A stretch of 64,000 nt of DNA from Streptosporangium album (GTDB taxonomy: Bacteria; Actinomycetota; Actinomycetes; Streptosporangiales; Streptosporangiaceae): assembly GCF_014203795.1 (NCBI RefSeq), contig NZ_JACHJU010000001.1, positions 2,356,001 to 2,420,000 on the forward strand. The letters run 5' to 3'. A program made the position numbers and the translations under genes. Each line of letters begins with the position of its first letter. Within the stretch, counting starts at the first letter, position 1. Below the pieces are notes generated by a model that did no database searches, was not told the DNA's origin, and saw nothing but the letters and a program-made list of their open reading frames with translations. Shown here piece after piece: positions 43,700 through 51,515 of the stretch.

Positions 43700-44046
43700 C
43701 CCGCCATCATGCCCTGTCGCCGGACTCAGGAAGCGGTTCGGGCGCCTCTCGTCTCCATCAAGGTCAGACAAGCGTTGCCGAAAGCGGCGGGACGGATCGT
43801 CCCCGGCGCCGGGCGTCACGGCGGCAGGAGGGCGTGGCACTTTCGGCGTGGAGGTGCTGGAAACGATCTTAGAGATGTACCTCTAAGGAAGGCCTTCTCG
43901 TCTACTCGGACATCCCGTCATCGCGCGAGGAATTCGACGACTGGGTGGTTCGGACCGTGCTCAACCCCGTGGTTCCCCTCTTCTACGAACGGTCCGGCGA
44001 CCAGCCGACGTGAGGCCCGCGCCAGGCCGAGTGGAAGGCCGGCTGG
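43700..44046. other. Intergenic stretch with one gene scrap
   Basis: No intact gene is seen. The only protein-like segment is the fragment at 43873-44013. Confidence 0.5.
43873..44013 (+). pseudogene. C-terminal scrap of an unidentified protein
   Basis: The frame after an in-frame TAG reads KEGLLVYSDIPSSREEFDDW, then VVRTVLNPVVPLFYERSGD and stops. Composition and codon use are those of a real protein end, but there is no start codon at its head and the family is not recognised. It is about 47 codons. Confidence 0.4.
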
Positions 44047-45336
44047 TCAGGCCGGCACCGGAACCGGCCTGACCAGCGCGCTGTGGCGCAGGAAGTTACC
44101 GCCCTGCGCGGCGGCGAGCAGCAGGTTCGTCGCGATCAGGGTGGTCCAGAGACCGGTGAGGCCCGCGGCCGTTGCCACCGGGAAGGCGGCCAGGGCGAGC
44201 AGGCCGTACAGGATCGCGAAGGAGATCAGGCTCGCCGAGGAGCGTTTGAGCCCGGTGAGGCCGAAGCCCATCACCGCCTGGCAGGCGTCGGCCATCGCCG
44301 ACAGCAGCATCAGCGGCAGCAGTACGAGCACCCGGTCCGCCACGGCGGCGTCGTCGGTGAACAGCGCGAGCATGGCGTCGCCGGACAGCACCAGGACGGC
44401 AGCGCCGGCCGACGCCCCGGCGACCGCGATCATGAGTGCCGCCCGGATGGCGCGGCGTGCCTCGCGTGGGCCGGCGGCGCGGGCCACCACCGGGATCGAG
44501 GCCTGGGCCACCGCGATGGAGGCGACCATGATGAACCCGATCAGGGAGGTGAGGATCGTGTGGACCGCCCCGTCGCCCGGGCCGAGCCGGGCCGCCGCGA
44601 ACGCCACCACGCCGAGCACCGCGAACTTGATCAGCACGGTTCCCGCCAGGGGGATGCCGACCCTCGCCAGGGCGATGATCTCCTTGGTCCTGGGCCTCCC
44701 CGGACGGAGCGAGCGGCCCTTCAGCAGGGGCGACCGGCGCAGGCAGGCGTTGGAGACCGCCACCCCGGCGCAGGCGGAGAGGATCTGGGCGATCCCCGCG
44801 CCGGTCAGACCGAGCGATGGGACCAGGGCGAAGGTCAGCGTCACGGTGAGGGCCGTCGTCGTCAGGCCCGACCAGAGGACCTGCCGGTTGTGGCCGAGAG
44901 CGATGAGCGTCGAGTTCGCGCCGCCGGAGAGGGCCACGACCATGATGCTCAGCGCCGACAGGATCGGGTAGACCCCGAGCTCGCCGACGATCTCGCCGGG
45001 CACCCCGCCGGCCCGGGCGATCACCGGCACGCACGCCACGGCGAGAGCGCCCGCCGCGCCGACCGACATGGCCAGCCATCGGGCGTCACGTATGACGGGG
45101 ACGGCCGCGTCCGGGTCGTCGCGGACCGGCGCGAGGAACGGCATCAGGCCCCGCATGACCCCGGTCACCGCGGCGGACGCCGGATTGGAGACCGCTCCGG
45201 CCAGGGCGAACGCCGCCAGCGTCGCGGTCGCGTGCCTGCCGAGGGTGGAGACCACCACCAGGGCGCCCACCATCGAGGCGACCATGGAGAGATAGAGGGG
45301 CACGGCGGCGCCGAGGATGGCACGGTGCGGATTCAT
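44047..45336 (-). CDS. MATE-family efflux transporter
   Basis: From ATG 45336 (MNPHRAILGAAVPLYLS) the protein has 429 residues and twelve membrane helices in two related halves; an earlier ATG at 45408 adds residues that look non-native. 'GLGLTGAGIAQILS' like loops and the polar 'GGANSTLIALGHNRQ' segment fit the MATE superfamily, which exchanges Na+ or H+ for cationic drugs or metabolites. No regulator is adjacent. Confidence 0.85.
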   Translation of the reverse strand: MNPHRAILGAAVPLYLSMVASMVGALVVVSTLGRHATATLAAFALAGAVSNPASAAVTGVMRGLMPFLAPVRDDPDAAVPVIRDARWLAMSVGAAGALAVACVPVIARAGGVPGEIVGELGVYPILSALSIMVVALSGGANSTLIALGHNRQVLWSGLTTTALTVTLTFALVPSLGLTGAGIAQILSACAGVAVSNACLRRSPLLKGRSLRPGRPRTKEIIALARVGIPLAGTVLIKFAVLGVVAFAAARLGPGDGAVHTILTSLIGFIMVASIAVAQASIPVVARAAGPREARRAIRAALMIAVAGASAGAAVLVLSGDAMLALFTDDAAVADRVLVLLPLMLLSAMADACQAVMGFGLTGLKRSSASLISFAILYGLLALAAFPVATAAGLTGLWTTLIATNLLLAAAQGGNFLRHSALVRPVPVPA

Positions 45337-45449
45337 GAAACGCAGAATCCCGGGGAGAGGAAGTCTGCTCCGACCGGGATCACGGGATAAGTATACCAGG
45401 AAGATCATTTCAAGTCGCGGGCGTTCGCACCCGGCGCGGTGGAAGCGCG

Positions 45450-45623
45450 CCGCCTCCGGCGGCTCCCGTGGTCGGTTCGCCCGCGCAGCTCGTCGAGCGG
45501 ATCGGCGAGTTCGCCGCGATCGGTGCCACCCGGGTGCACCTGCGCCTGATCGACATGGCCGACCTCGATCACCTGGAGCTGATCGCCGCCGAGGTGCTGC
45601 CGCACCTGGGGGGTGGGAGGTGA
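45450..45623 (+). pseudogene. C-terminal scrap of an LLM-class F420-dependent oxidoreductase
   Basis: The frame reads PVVGSPAQLVERIGEFAAIG and then ATRVHLRLIDMADLDHLELI, ending HLGGGR-stop. 'VG[ST]P.Q[VL].ERI.EF...G' followed by this ending is the C-terminal signature of luciferase-like F420-dependent oxidoreductases. About 57 residues survive and the barrel is missing. Confidence 0.7.
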
Positions 45624-45671
45624 ACGCGACCGGCCCGGTGCGCCCGATCAGGACTCTTCACGGCGCGCTCG

Positions 45672-45689
45672 CCTGGAGTGCACTCCAGG
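45672..45689. promoter_or_regulatory. MerR-type palindromic operator before the aldo/keto reductase
   Basis: CCTGGAGTGCACTCCAGG is a perfect 18-bp palindrome 16 bp before the ATG at 45706. Such GGAGTGCACTCC sites are typical of MerR-family activators placed between -35 and -10 boxes. No MerR gene is adjacent. Confidence 0.7.
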
Positions 45690-45705
45690 TCCTTAATGTG
45701 GGTCC

Positions 45706-46674
45706 ATGGACTATACGCAGCTTGGCCGTACCGGCCTGAAGGTCAGCCGCCTCTGCCTGGGCACGATGAACTTCGGTCCTGTGACCTCGGAGGACGACTC
45801 CTTCGCGATCATGGACCACGCCCACGAGCTGGGGATCAACTTCTTCGACACGGCCAACGTCTACGGCTGGAAGAAGGGCGAGGGCATCACCGAGAACATC
45901 ATCGGCCGATGGTTCGCCAAGGGGGGCGGCCGCCGTGAGAAGACGGTCATCGCCACGAAGCTCTACGGCGACATGGGCGACTGGCCGAACGACGGCCGTT
46001 TGTCCGCGCTCAACATCCGCCGTGCCGCCGACGCGTCGCTGAAGCGGATGCAGACCGACTACATCGACCTCTACCAGGCCCACCACGTCGACCGGGACAC
46101 CCCGTTCGAGGAGTTCTGGGAGGCCATGGACATCCTCAAGCAGCAGGGCAAGATCCTGTATGTCGGATCGTCCAACTTCGCGGGCTGGCACATCGCCAAG
46201 GCCCAGGAGACCGCCCGCCGCCGCAACTCCGTCGGCCTGGTCTCCGAGCAGTCCCACTACAACCTGATCGTCCGGGCGCCCGAGCTGGAGGTCATCCCGG
46301 CGGCGGAGGACTACGGCCTGGGCCTGATCCCGTGGAGCCCGCTCGCGGGCGGCCTGCTCGGCGGCATCCTCCGGAAGATCGACAAGGGCCGTTCGGCCTC
46401 GGAGAACATGACCAAGGAACTGGAGAAGCACCGCGACAAGATCGAGCAGTACGAGGCGTTCTGCGACGAGCTCGGCGAGGACCCGGCGAACGTCGGCCTG
46501 GCCTGGCTGCTCCACCAGAGGGCCGTCACCGCGCCGATCATCGGCCCGCGCACGCTCGACCAGCTCGACGGCACCACCAGGGCGCTGGAGATCAGACTGG
46601 AGGAGAAGGCGCTGACCCGGCTCGACGAGATCTTCCCGGGGTTCAAGACGGCTCCCGAGCACTACGCCTGGTAG
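45706..46674 (+). CDS. Aldo/keto reductase
   Basis: The 322-residue NADPH-dependent TIM-barrel oxidoreductase shows the catalytic tetrad in 'FFDTANVYGWKKG' (Asp, Tyr), 'VIATKLYG' (Lys) and 'LYQAHHVD' (His), and the cofactor loop 'WSPLAGGLLGG'. It is close to the family of YajO/GSP69-like reductases. A short leader with a perfect MerR-type palindrome suggests induction by an electrophile or metabolite. It is convergent with a tiny membrane peptide and thpR. Confidence 0.93.
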   Translation: MDYTQLGRTGLKVSRLCLGTMNFGPVTSEDDSFAIMDHAHELGINFFDTANVYGWKKGEGITENIIGRWFAKGGGRREKTVIATKLYGDMGDWPNDGRLSALNIRRAADASLKRMQTDYIDLYQAHHVDRDTPFEEFWEAMDILKQQGKILYVGSSNFAGWHIAKAQETARRRNSVGLVSEQSHYNLIVRAPELEVIPAAEDYGLGLIPWSPLAGGLLGGILRKIDKGRSASENMTKELEKHRDKIEQYEAFCDELGEDPANVGLAWLLHQRAVTAPIIGPRTLDQLDGTTRALEIRLEEKALTRLDEIFPGFKTAPEHYAW

Positions 46675-46679
46675 CGCTC

Positions 46680-46763
46680 TTAGGAGACCAGGGCGCCGAT
46701 CACCACGAGCAGCACGAGTAACGCGAGCACCGTGGGCAGCAGCCAGCGACGGGGACGATCCAC
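46680..46763 (-). CDS. 27-residue membrane peptide
   Basis: A GTG start at 46763, 9 bp after the thpR stop, gives MDRPRRWLLPTVLAL, a run of Leu/Val and IGALVS-stop: a positively charged head plus one membrane helix. It is too short for routine gene calling. The coupling to thpR and the clean helix support it, but the ribosome binding site is weak. Confidence 0.45.
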   Translation of the reverse strand: MDRPRRWLLPTVLALLVLLVVIGALVS

Positions 46764-46772
46764 GCCTGGAGC

Positions 46773-47345
46773 TTAGCTCTGCCCACCCGGTGCCCGCGCC
46801 GCCAGGGGGTACGTGGCGACCGTCTCGTAACGGACCACGGCCCCCAGGTGGCTCCTCACCAGGTGAACCTCGCCGGCCTCCCAGGAGCTTCCGGCGAACG
46901 GCCCGAAGTCCTCCACCAACCGGCTCAGGTCGACGTCGGTGCGGGATCTGGCCAGGGTCAGGTGCGGGCGGAGCGGCCGCCGGTCGGTCTGCACGGCTCC
47001 CGCCCGCTCCGCCCCCGCCCCCAGGGAGCCGGCCAGCCGGACGAGCCGGAGGCGGGGGCCGTACAGGCCCGTCCAGAAGACCCGGGCGCGGCGGGCCGAG
47101 GGGAAGGCGCCCGCGCCGACGAGGGACAGCGTCATCGGCGCGTGGCGGGACGCGGCCCGGGCGAGCCGCGTCTCCAGGTCGGGCCGGACCTCCTCCGGAA
47201 CCTCGCCCAGGAACGCCAGCGTCACATGCCAGGTCTCCGGGTCCGGCCAGCGCAGGCCGGGCCAGGCTGCGCGGTGGGGTCCGAGAGCTCCGGCGAGCTC
47301 GTCACGCACCCACCGCGGCAGCGGTAGTCCTACGAACAGCCGCAT
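46773..47345 (-). CDS. thpR: RNA 2',3'-cyclic phosphodiesterase (2'-5' RNA ligase family)
   Basis: The 190-residue 2H phosphoesterase has both catalytic H-x-T-L motifs, HVTLAF (about residue 40) and HLTLAR (about residue 128). It opens 2',3'-cyclic phosphates in RNA. The ATG lies 44 bp inside the 3' end of the MFS gene upstream on the same strand, so the two are co-transcribed. Confidence 0.92.
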   Translation of the reverse strand: MRLFVGLPLPRWVRDELAGALGPHRAAWPGLRWPDPETWHVTLAFLGEVPEEVRPDLETRLARAASRHAPMTLSLVGAGAFPSARRARVFWTGLYGPRLRLVRLAGSLGAGAERAGAVQTDRRPLRPHLTLARSRTDVDLSRLVEDFGPFAGSSWEAGEVHLVRSHLGAVVRYETVATYPLAARAPGGQS

Positions 47346-48693
47346 GCGACCTCCTGCCGATCATCCTGGTCAGGATAATCGCCACACCGACGCCGACCAG
47401 GCTGAGCACCCCTCCGATCACGACCCCCGTACGGGGTCCGCCGAGGTCGGCGACCCAGCCGAGCAGCGGCGCACCGATCGGGGCGCCACCGGTCATCACC
47501 AGGACGTAGATGCCCATCACCCGGCCGCGCATCTCCGGTGAGGCGGCGAGCTGCACGCTGGTGTTGGCGGCCGTGTTGGTCGTGATCAGCGCGACGCCGG
47601 CGGGGATGAGGAGGAGAAGGTAGACCGGATACCACGGGGCCAGGCCGGTGACGATCTGGAACAGCCCGAACGACGCCGCACCGCTGATCAGCAGCTTCCG
47701 GCTGGGCCGCACCCGCCGGGCCGCCAGCAGCGCCCCGCCCAGGGCGCCCACCGCGAACATGCTGGAGGCCAGGCCGAAGGAGGACGCGCCCGCGCCGAAG
47801 ACCTGACGGGCCATCAGCGCGATGGACATCGAGAACGACTGCGTGAACAGCGACACGAAGGCGACCAGCAGTATCGGCAGCAGCAGGTCCGGCCGGTCCA
47901 GCACGTAGCGCAGCCCCTCGCGGAGCTGCCCCTTGGCCCTGGGCACCGGGTCGGGAGTGGTCAGCTCCGAGGTGCGCATCAGCGCCAGACCGGCGAGCAC
48001 CGCGCCGAACGACACCGCGTTGACCAGGAACATCGGGCCCGTGCCGCCGAGCGCGTAGATCAGCACACCGGCGGCGGCCGGGCCGACCACCCGGGCCAGG
48101 TTGAAGCTGGAGGCGTTCAGCGCGATGGCGTTGGACAGGTCCTGGCGGCCGACCATCTCCACGACGAAGGACTGCCGGGTCGGCACCTCGACGCAGGAGA
48201 TGAGGCCGAGGGCGAAGGCCATCACGTAGACGTGCCAGACCTGCGCGTTCCCCGTCACGACGAGCACGCCCATGGTGAGCGCCAGCACACCCATGAGCGA
48301 CTGGGCGACCATCAGCAGCGGCCGCTTGGGGTAGCGGTCGGCGAGCACGCCGCCCCAGAGCCCGAAGAGCAGCAGCGGCAGGAACTGCAGCGCGGTGGTC
48401 AGGCCCAGCGCGGCGGCGCTGCCGTGTGTCAGGTCCAGCACCAGCCAGTCCTGCGCGGTGCGCTGCATCCACCCGCCGACGTTGGAGATGACGCCGCCGA
48501 GCGCGAACAGCCGGTAGTTGTGGTTGCGCAGCGACCGGAACATCCCGTCCCGTGTCTTGGGCATGGCCTGCGCGGTACCGCTCTCGACGGCCTGCAGCTC
48601 ATCGGCGGCCGCGGCCCGTGCGATCCGCCGCCGGCGCAGCCTCCCCTTCAGTCCCAGCCCCTTGCCGGGCCTCTTACCGGATACGGCGCGCAT
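47302..48693 (-). CDS. MFS exporter
   Basis: I took ATG 48693, giving 463 residues: a basic N-terminal tail of about 50 residues, then twelve membrane helices. The loop between helices 2 and 3, 'GGVLADRYPKRPLLM', is the classical MFS motif A (G-x3-D-R). Similarity is to EntS/MefA-like exporters. The frame is open further upstream over the MarR gene, but that sequence is not coding. It follows a MarR regulator and is likely repressed by it. Confidence 0.87.
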   Translation of the reverse strand: MRAVSGKRPGKGLGLKGRLRRRRIARAAAADELQAVESGTAQAMPKTRDGMFRSLRNHNYRLFALGGVISNVGGWMQRTAQDWLVLDLTHGSAAALGLTTALQFLPLLLFGLWGGVLADRYPKRPLLMVAQSLMGVLALTMGVLVVTGNAQVWHVYVMAFALGLISCVEVPTRQSFVVEMVGRQDLSNAIALNASSFNLARVVGPAAAGVLIYALGGTGPMFLVNAVSFGAVLAGLALMRTSELTTPDPVPRAKGQLREGLRYVLDRPDLLLPILLVAFVSLFTQSFSMSIALMARQVFGAGASSFGLASSMFAVGALGGALLAARRVRPSRKLLISGAASFGLFQIVTGLAPWYPVYLLLLIPAGVALITTNTAANTSVQLAASPEMRGRVMGIYVLVMTGGAPIGAPLLGWVADLGGPRTGVVIGGVLSLVGVGVAIILTRMIGRRSHAAVRRTTAAAVGA

Positions 48694-48800
48694 GAGGTGC
48701 GGCCGTCGTGTCTCTGCCCGCCGTTCCGCCCCCGCGTCTGGTACGGCGTGCGCCTCGGCGTCCTGCGGGTCCGCCGAGGCCCCGGGTTCCTCGGGTTCGG

Positions 48801-49262
48801 CTAGATCCTGCTGAGCTTCTCCAGAATCGGAGCCGCCTGCCGGAGCACCGTCCGTTCCTCGGCCGTCAGCTCCTTCAACCGCTGCGTCAGCCACGCCTCC
48901 TTGCGGCGGCGCTCCTCCTTCAGCAGCGTTGAGCCCTGCTCGGTCACGTTCACGGTCACCTGACGCCGGTCGGTCGGGTGCGGTGTTCGCGACACCAGCC
49001 CCCGCTCTTCCAGCACGGCGATCACGCGAGTCATCGAGGGCGGTTGCACCTTCTCGAGCTCGGCCAATTCGCCGGGGGTTATCCCGGAATGCCGTTCCAC
49101 GGCGGCGAGCGTCGCGACCTGGGTGGGGGTCAGCGAGTGTCCCGCGGCCTGCCTGCGCAGGCGTCTGTTCAGGCGTGCCAGTGACACGCGCAGTGCTGAA
49201 GCCAGACCGGCGTCGCTGCGCAGGTTCGCGACGGGGTCCTTCTTGGGGTGATTCGTTAGCAT
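48801..49262 (-). CDS. MarR-family transcriptional regulator
   Basis: The 153-residue protein has the MarR winged helix: 'TPGELAELEKVQPPSMTRVI' (recognition helix) and the wing 'RTPHPTDRRQVTVNVTEQG'. The start ATG lies inside an inverted repeat, so it is probably autorepressed. The MFS exporter follows on the same strand and is the likely target. Confidence 0.93.
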   Translation of the reverse strand: MLTNHPKKDPVANLRSDAGLASALRVSLARLNRRLRRQAAGHSLTPTQVATLAAVERHSGITPGELAELEKVQPPSMTRVIAVLEERGLVSRTPHPTDRRQVTVNVTEQGSTLLKEERRRKEAWLTQRLKELTAEERTVLRQAAPILEKLSRI

Positions 49263-49282
49263 AAGTCATTACCTTTGCTAAC
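49255..49282. promoter_or_regulatory. MarR autoregulatory operator
   Basis: GTTAGCA (49255-49261) and TGCTAAC (49276-49282) are perfect 7-bp arms with a 14-nt spacer that also contains the ribosome binding site. The repeat covers the start codon of the MarR gene, so binding would block both transcription and translation of the pair. Confidence 0.65.
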
Positions 49283-49574
49283 TATATATGAACTCACGGG
49301 ATTCCCTCCAACGATATTTCTCCCGGCGCGGCCGTACAGCGTGGCAGACCCGCGGACGGCGCCCAACCACAGCATGACGCCCCCGCCGACGGGAACCGGC
49401 GGGAACGCCATGACCAGGGCGTTCTCCGCTCACCGAACCCGGCTGGGCCACCCGTCCCGGCCTCGGCGGCGAGAACCACCGAGACATGCGTCACTCCGGA
49501 CCCGTCCGCGCCGAAAGCCGTCATGGTGATCACGTGAGCGTACGCGGATCACCTGACGGCGTTGCCTCCGGGTT
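49283..49574. other. Intergenic stretch, no gene recognised
   Basis: About 290 bp between the MarR start and the NCS2 permease stop. It begins with an AT-rich ACTATATATG segment suited to the MarR promoter. Frames in it show no conserved motif. Confidence 0.5.
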
Positions 49575-51038
49575 TCAGCCGAGGTTGAGCAGGGACTTGA
49601 TCGGGCCGAGAGCGAAGTAGAGGACGAACAGGAGCGCGACCACCCACATCAGGAGGTGGATCTCACGGGACTTGCCCTTGGCCAGCTTGATCAGCACGAA
49701 GCTGATGAAACCGGCGCCGATGCCGTTGGCGATGGAGTAGCTGAACGGCATGAGCACGATCGTGAGAAAGGCCGGGATGGCGATCTCGTAGTCGGTGAAG
49801 TCGATCTCGCGGATCGCGGTCATCATCAGGAAGCCGACGATGACCAGCGCGGGGGCGGCGGCCTCGTAGGGGACGACGGCGACCAGCGGCGACAGGAAGA
49901 TGGCCAGCAGGAAGAGCACCCCGGTGACGACGCTGGCCAGGCCGGTGCGCGCGCCCTCCCCGACGCCCGCCGCCGACTCGACGTAGGTCGTGTTGGAGGA
50001 GACCGAGGCCGCGCCGCCGACCGCCGCGCCGATGGAGTCGACGAGGAGGATCTCGCGGGTCCTGTCCATCGTCCCGTCCTCCTTGACCAGTCCGGCCTGG
50101 GCGCCGACGCCCACGACCGTGCCCATGGTGTCGAAGAAGTCGGTGATCAGCAGGGTGAAGACGAGCAGCAGGGCCAGGATGACGGAGACGGAACCGAAGG
50201 CGCCGAACGGATCGAACTCCTTGAACAGCACCAGCGGGTTGTGGAACCCGAAGATCTCCTCGGGCATCGTCGGCACGACGAGCCGCCAGCCCGAGGGGTT
50301 CGGGCTGTCGGGCGTCCCCGACCCGCCGACCTTGGCGACGGCCTCGACGATGACGGCGAGGACCGTGGTCGCGACGATGCCGATCAGGATGGCGCCCTTC
50401 ACCTTCCGGGCCACCAGCAGGGCGATCGTCAGCACGCCGACCACGAACACGAGGATTGGCCAGCTGGTCAGGTTGCCGCCGATGCCGAGCTCCAGCGGTA
50501 CGGCGGGCGCCTTGCGGACGAAGCCGGCGTCCACGAAACCGATCAGCGCGATGAACAGGCCGATGCCGACGCTGATCGCGGTCTTGAGCTGGGGCGGGAT
50601 GGCGTTGAACACCGCCGTGCGGAAGCCGGTCAGCACCAGCAGGGCGATGATCACACCCTCCAGGAAGACCAGGCCCATGGCCGACTCCCACGACATCTGC
50701 GAGGCGATGCCGTAGGTGACGAAGGCGTTCAGGCCCAGACCGGCGGCCATCGCGAACGGCACCTTGCCGATGACCCCCATCAGGATGCTGAGCAGACCGG
50801 CCACGAGCGCGGTGCCGGCCGCGACCAGCGGCACGTTGGGCACGCTTCCGTCACCGATGAACTGGCCGTCCGCGTCCTTGACGGTGGCGATGATCAAGGG
50901 GTTCAGCACGACGATGTAGGCCATCGTGAAGAAGGTGGCGAGGCCGCCGCGGACTTCCTGGCCCACCGACGAACCACGGTCAGAGATGTGAAAGAAACGG
51001 TCAAGACCGCTTATTTGGGAAGATTTAGTGTCACTCAC
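49575..51038 (-). CDS. NCS2-family purine permease (AzgA-like)
   Basis: From GTG 51038 (VSDTKSSQISGLDRFFHISD) the protein has 487 residues and fourteen membrane segments. 'EVRGGLATFFTMAYIVVLNP' and the 'GLGLNAFVTYGI' motif are typical of the guanine/hypoxanthine subfamily, with 'DFFDTMGTVVGVG' as the conserved substrate-site segment. It imports purine bases with protons. It is divergent from the DUF2530 gene; I saw no purine riboswitch in the 130-bp leader. Confidence 0.92.
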   Translation of the reverse strand: MSDTKSSQISGLDRFFHISDRGSSVGQEVRGGLATFFTMAYIVVLNPLIIATVKDADGQFIGDGSVPNVPLVAAGTALVAGLLSILMGVIGKVPFAMAAGLGLNAFVTYGIASQMSWESAMGLVFLEGVIIALLVLTGFRTAVFNAIPPQLKTAISVGIGLFIALIGFVDAGFVRKAPAVPLELGIGGNLTSWPILVFVVGVLTIALLVARKVKGAILIGIVATTVLAVIVEAVAKVGGSGTPDSPNPSGWRLVVPTMPEEIFGFHNPLVLFKEFDPFGAFGSVSVILALLLVFTLLITDFFDTMGTVVGVGAQAGLVKEDGTMDRTREILLVDSIGAAVGGAASVSSNTTYVESAAGVGEGARTGLASVVTGVLFLLAIFLSPLVAVVPYEAAAPALVIVGFLMMTAIREIDFTDYEIAIPAFLTIVLMPFSYSIANGIGAGFISFVLIKLAKGKSREIHLLMWVVALLFVLYFALGPIKSLLNLG

Positions 51039-51169
51039 GGACGCAGGTTGGCAGCGAGCTTCCCCCATCGGAAGTCCCGGATCCTGATGGTGATGCATTC
51101 GAGACGGTTTCGCGCCCTCACAGGGCCCGTTTTGCGGGTAGTGAGACCTCGTCGCCTACGCTGGAGCAT

Positions 51170-51460
51170 GTGAACCAGCCTCGCCGTCCGGAGCTCCGGC
51201 CGTTGAAGACCAACGACACGGCCACGATCCTCGCGGGCACGGGCCTGTGGGTGGTCGCCCTTCTCGTGCTCCTGATCGTGCAGCCGGACGCCGGGCACCA
51301 ATGGTGGATCTGGACCTGCGTGTCGGGCATCTGCGGCGGCTTTTTCGGCCTGTGGTACGTCCGGCGCCGCGACCGCCGGGGACCGCCACCCGCCCCGGAG
51401 GAGCAGATCGAGCCCGCCACGGCGATCCCGCCCATCTCCCCCACCCCGCCGGCTCCCTGA
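51170..51460 (+). CDS. DUF2530 membrane protein
   Basis: The 96-residue protein starts with GTG and has two membrane helices (about 21-38 and 47-63) and a Pro-rich tail. 'PLKTNDTATILAGTGLWVVA' and 'WWIWTCVSGICGGFFGLWYV' mark the DUF2530 family of actinomycetes, function unknown. It is divergent from the purine permease and convergent with the sacsin-type gene. Confidence 0.85.
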   Translation: MNQPRRPELRPLKTNDTATILAGTGLWVVALLVLLIVQPDAGHQWWIWTCVSGICGGFFGLWYVRRRDRRGPPPAPEEQIEPATAIPPISPTPPAP

Positions 51461-51515
51461 CGGGAAGCCCGCCACCCGACGCGGGAGACGCGGCGGGCGG
51501 CGGGCCTGCAGAGCG

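Noticed and set aside
42074-44971. 965-residue plus-strand frame
   Set aside because: It runs antisense through three well-supported minus-strand genes and shows no conserved domain.
48694-49269. Long N-terminal extension of the MFS exporter
   Set aside because: The stretch covers the MarR gene in another frame and is disordered Arg/Ala/Gly sequence; the exporter begins near 48693.
51039-51169. Possible purine riboswitch before the NCS2 permease
   Set aside because: No conserved purine-aptamer junction sequences were found in the short leader.
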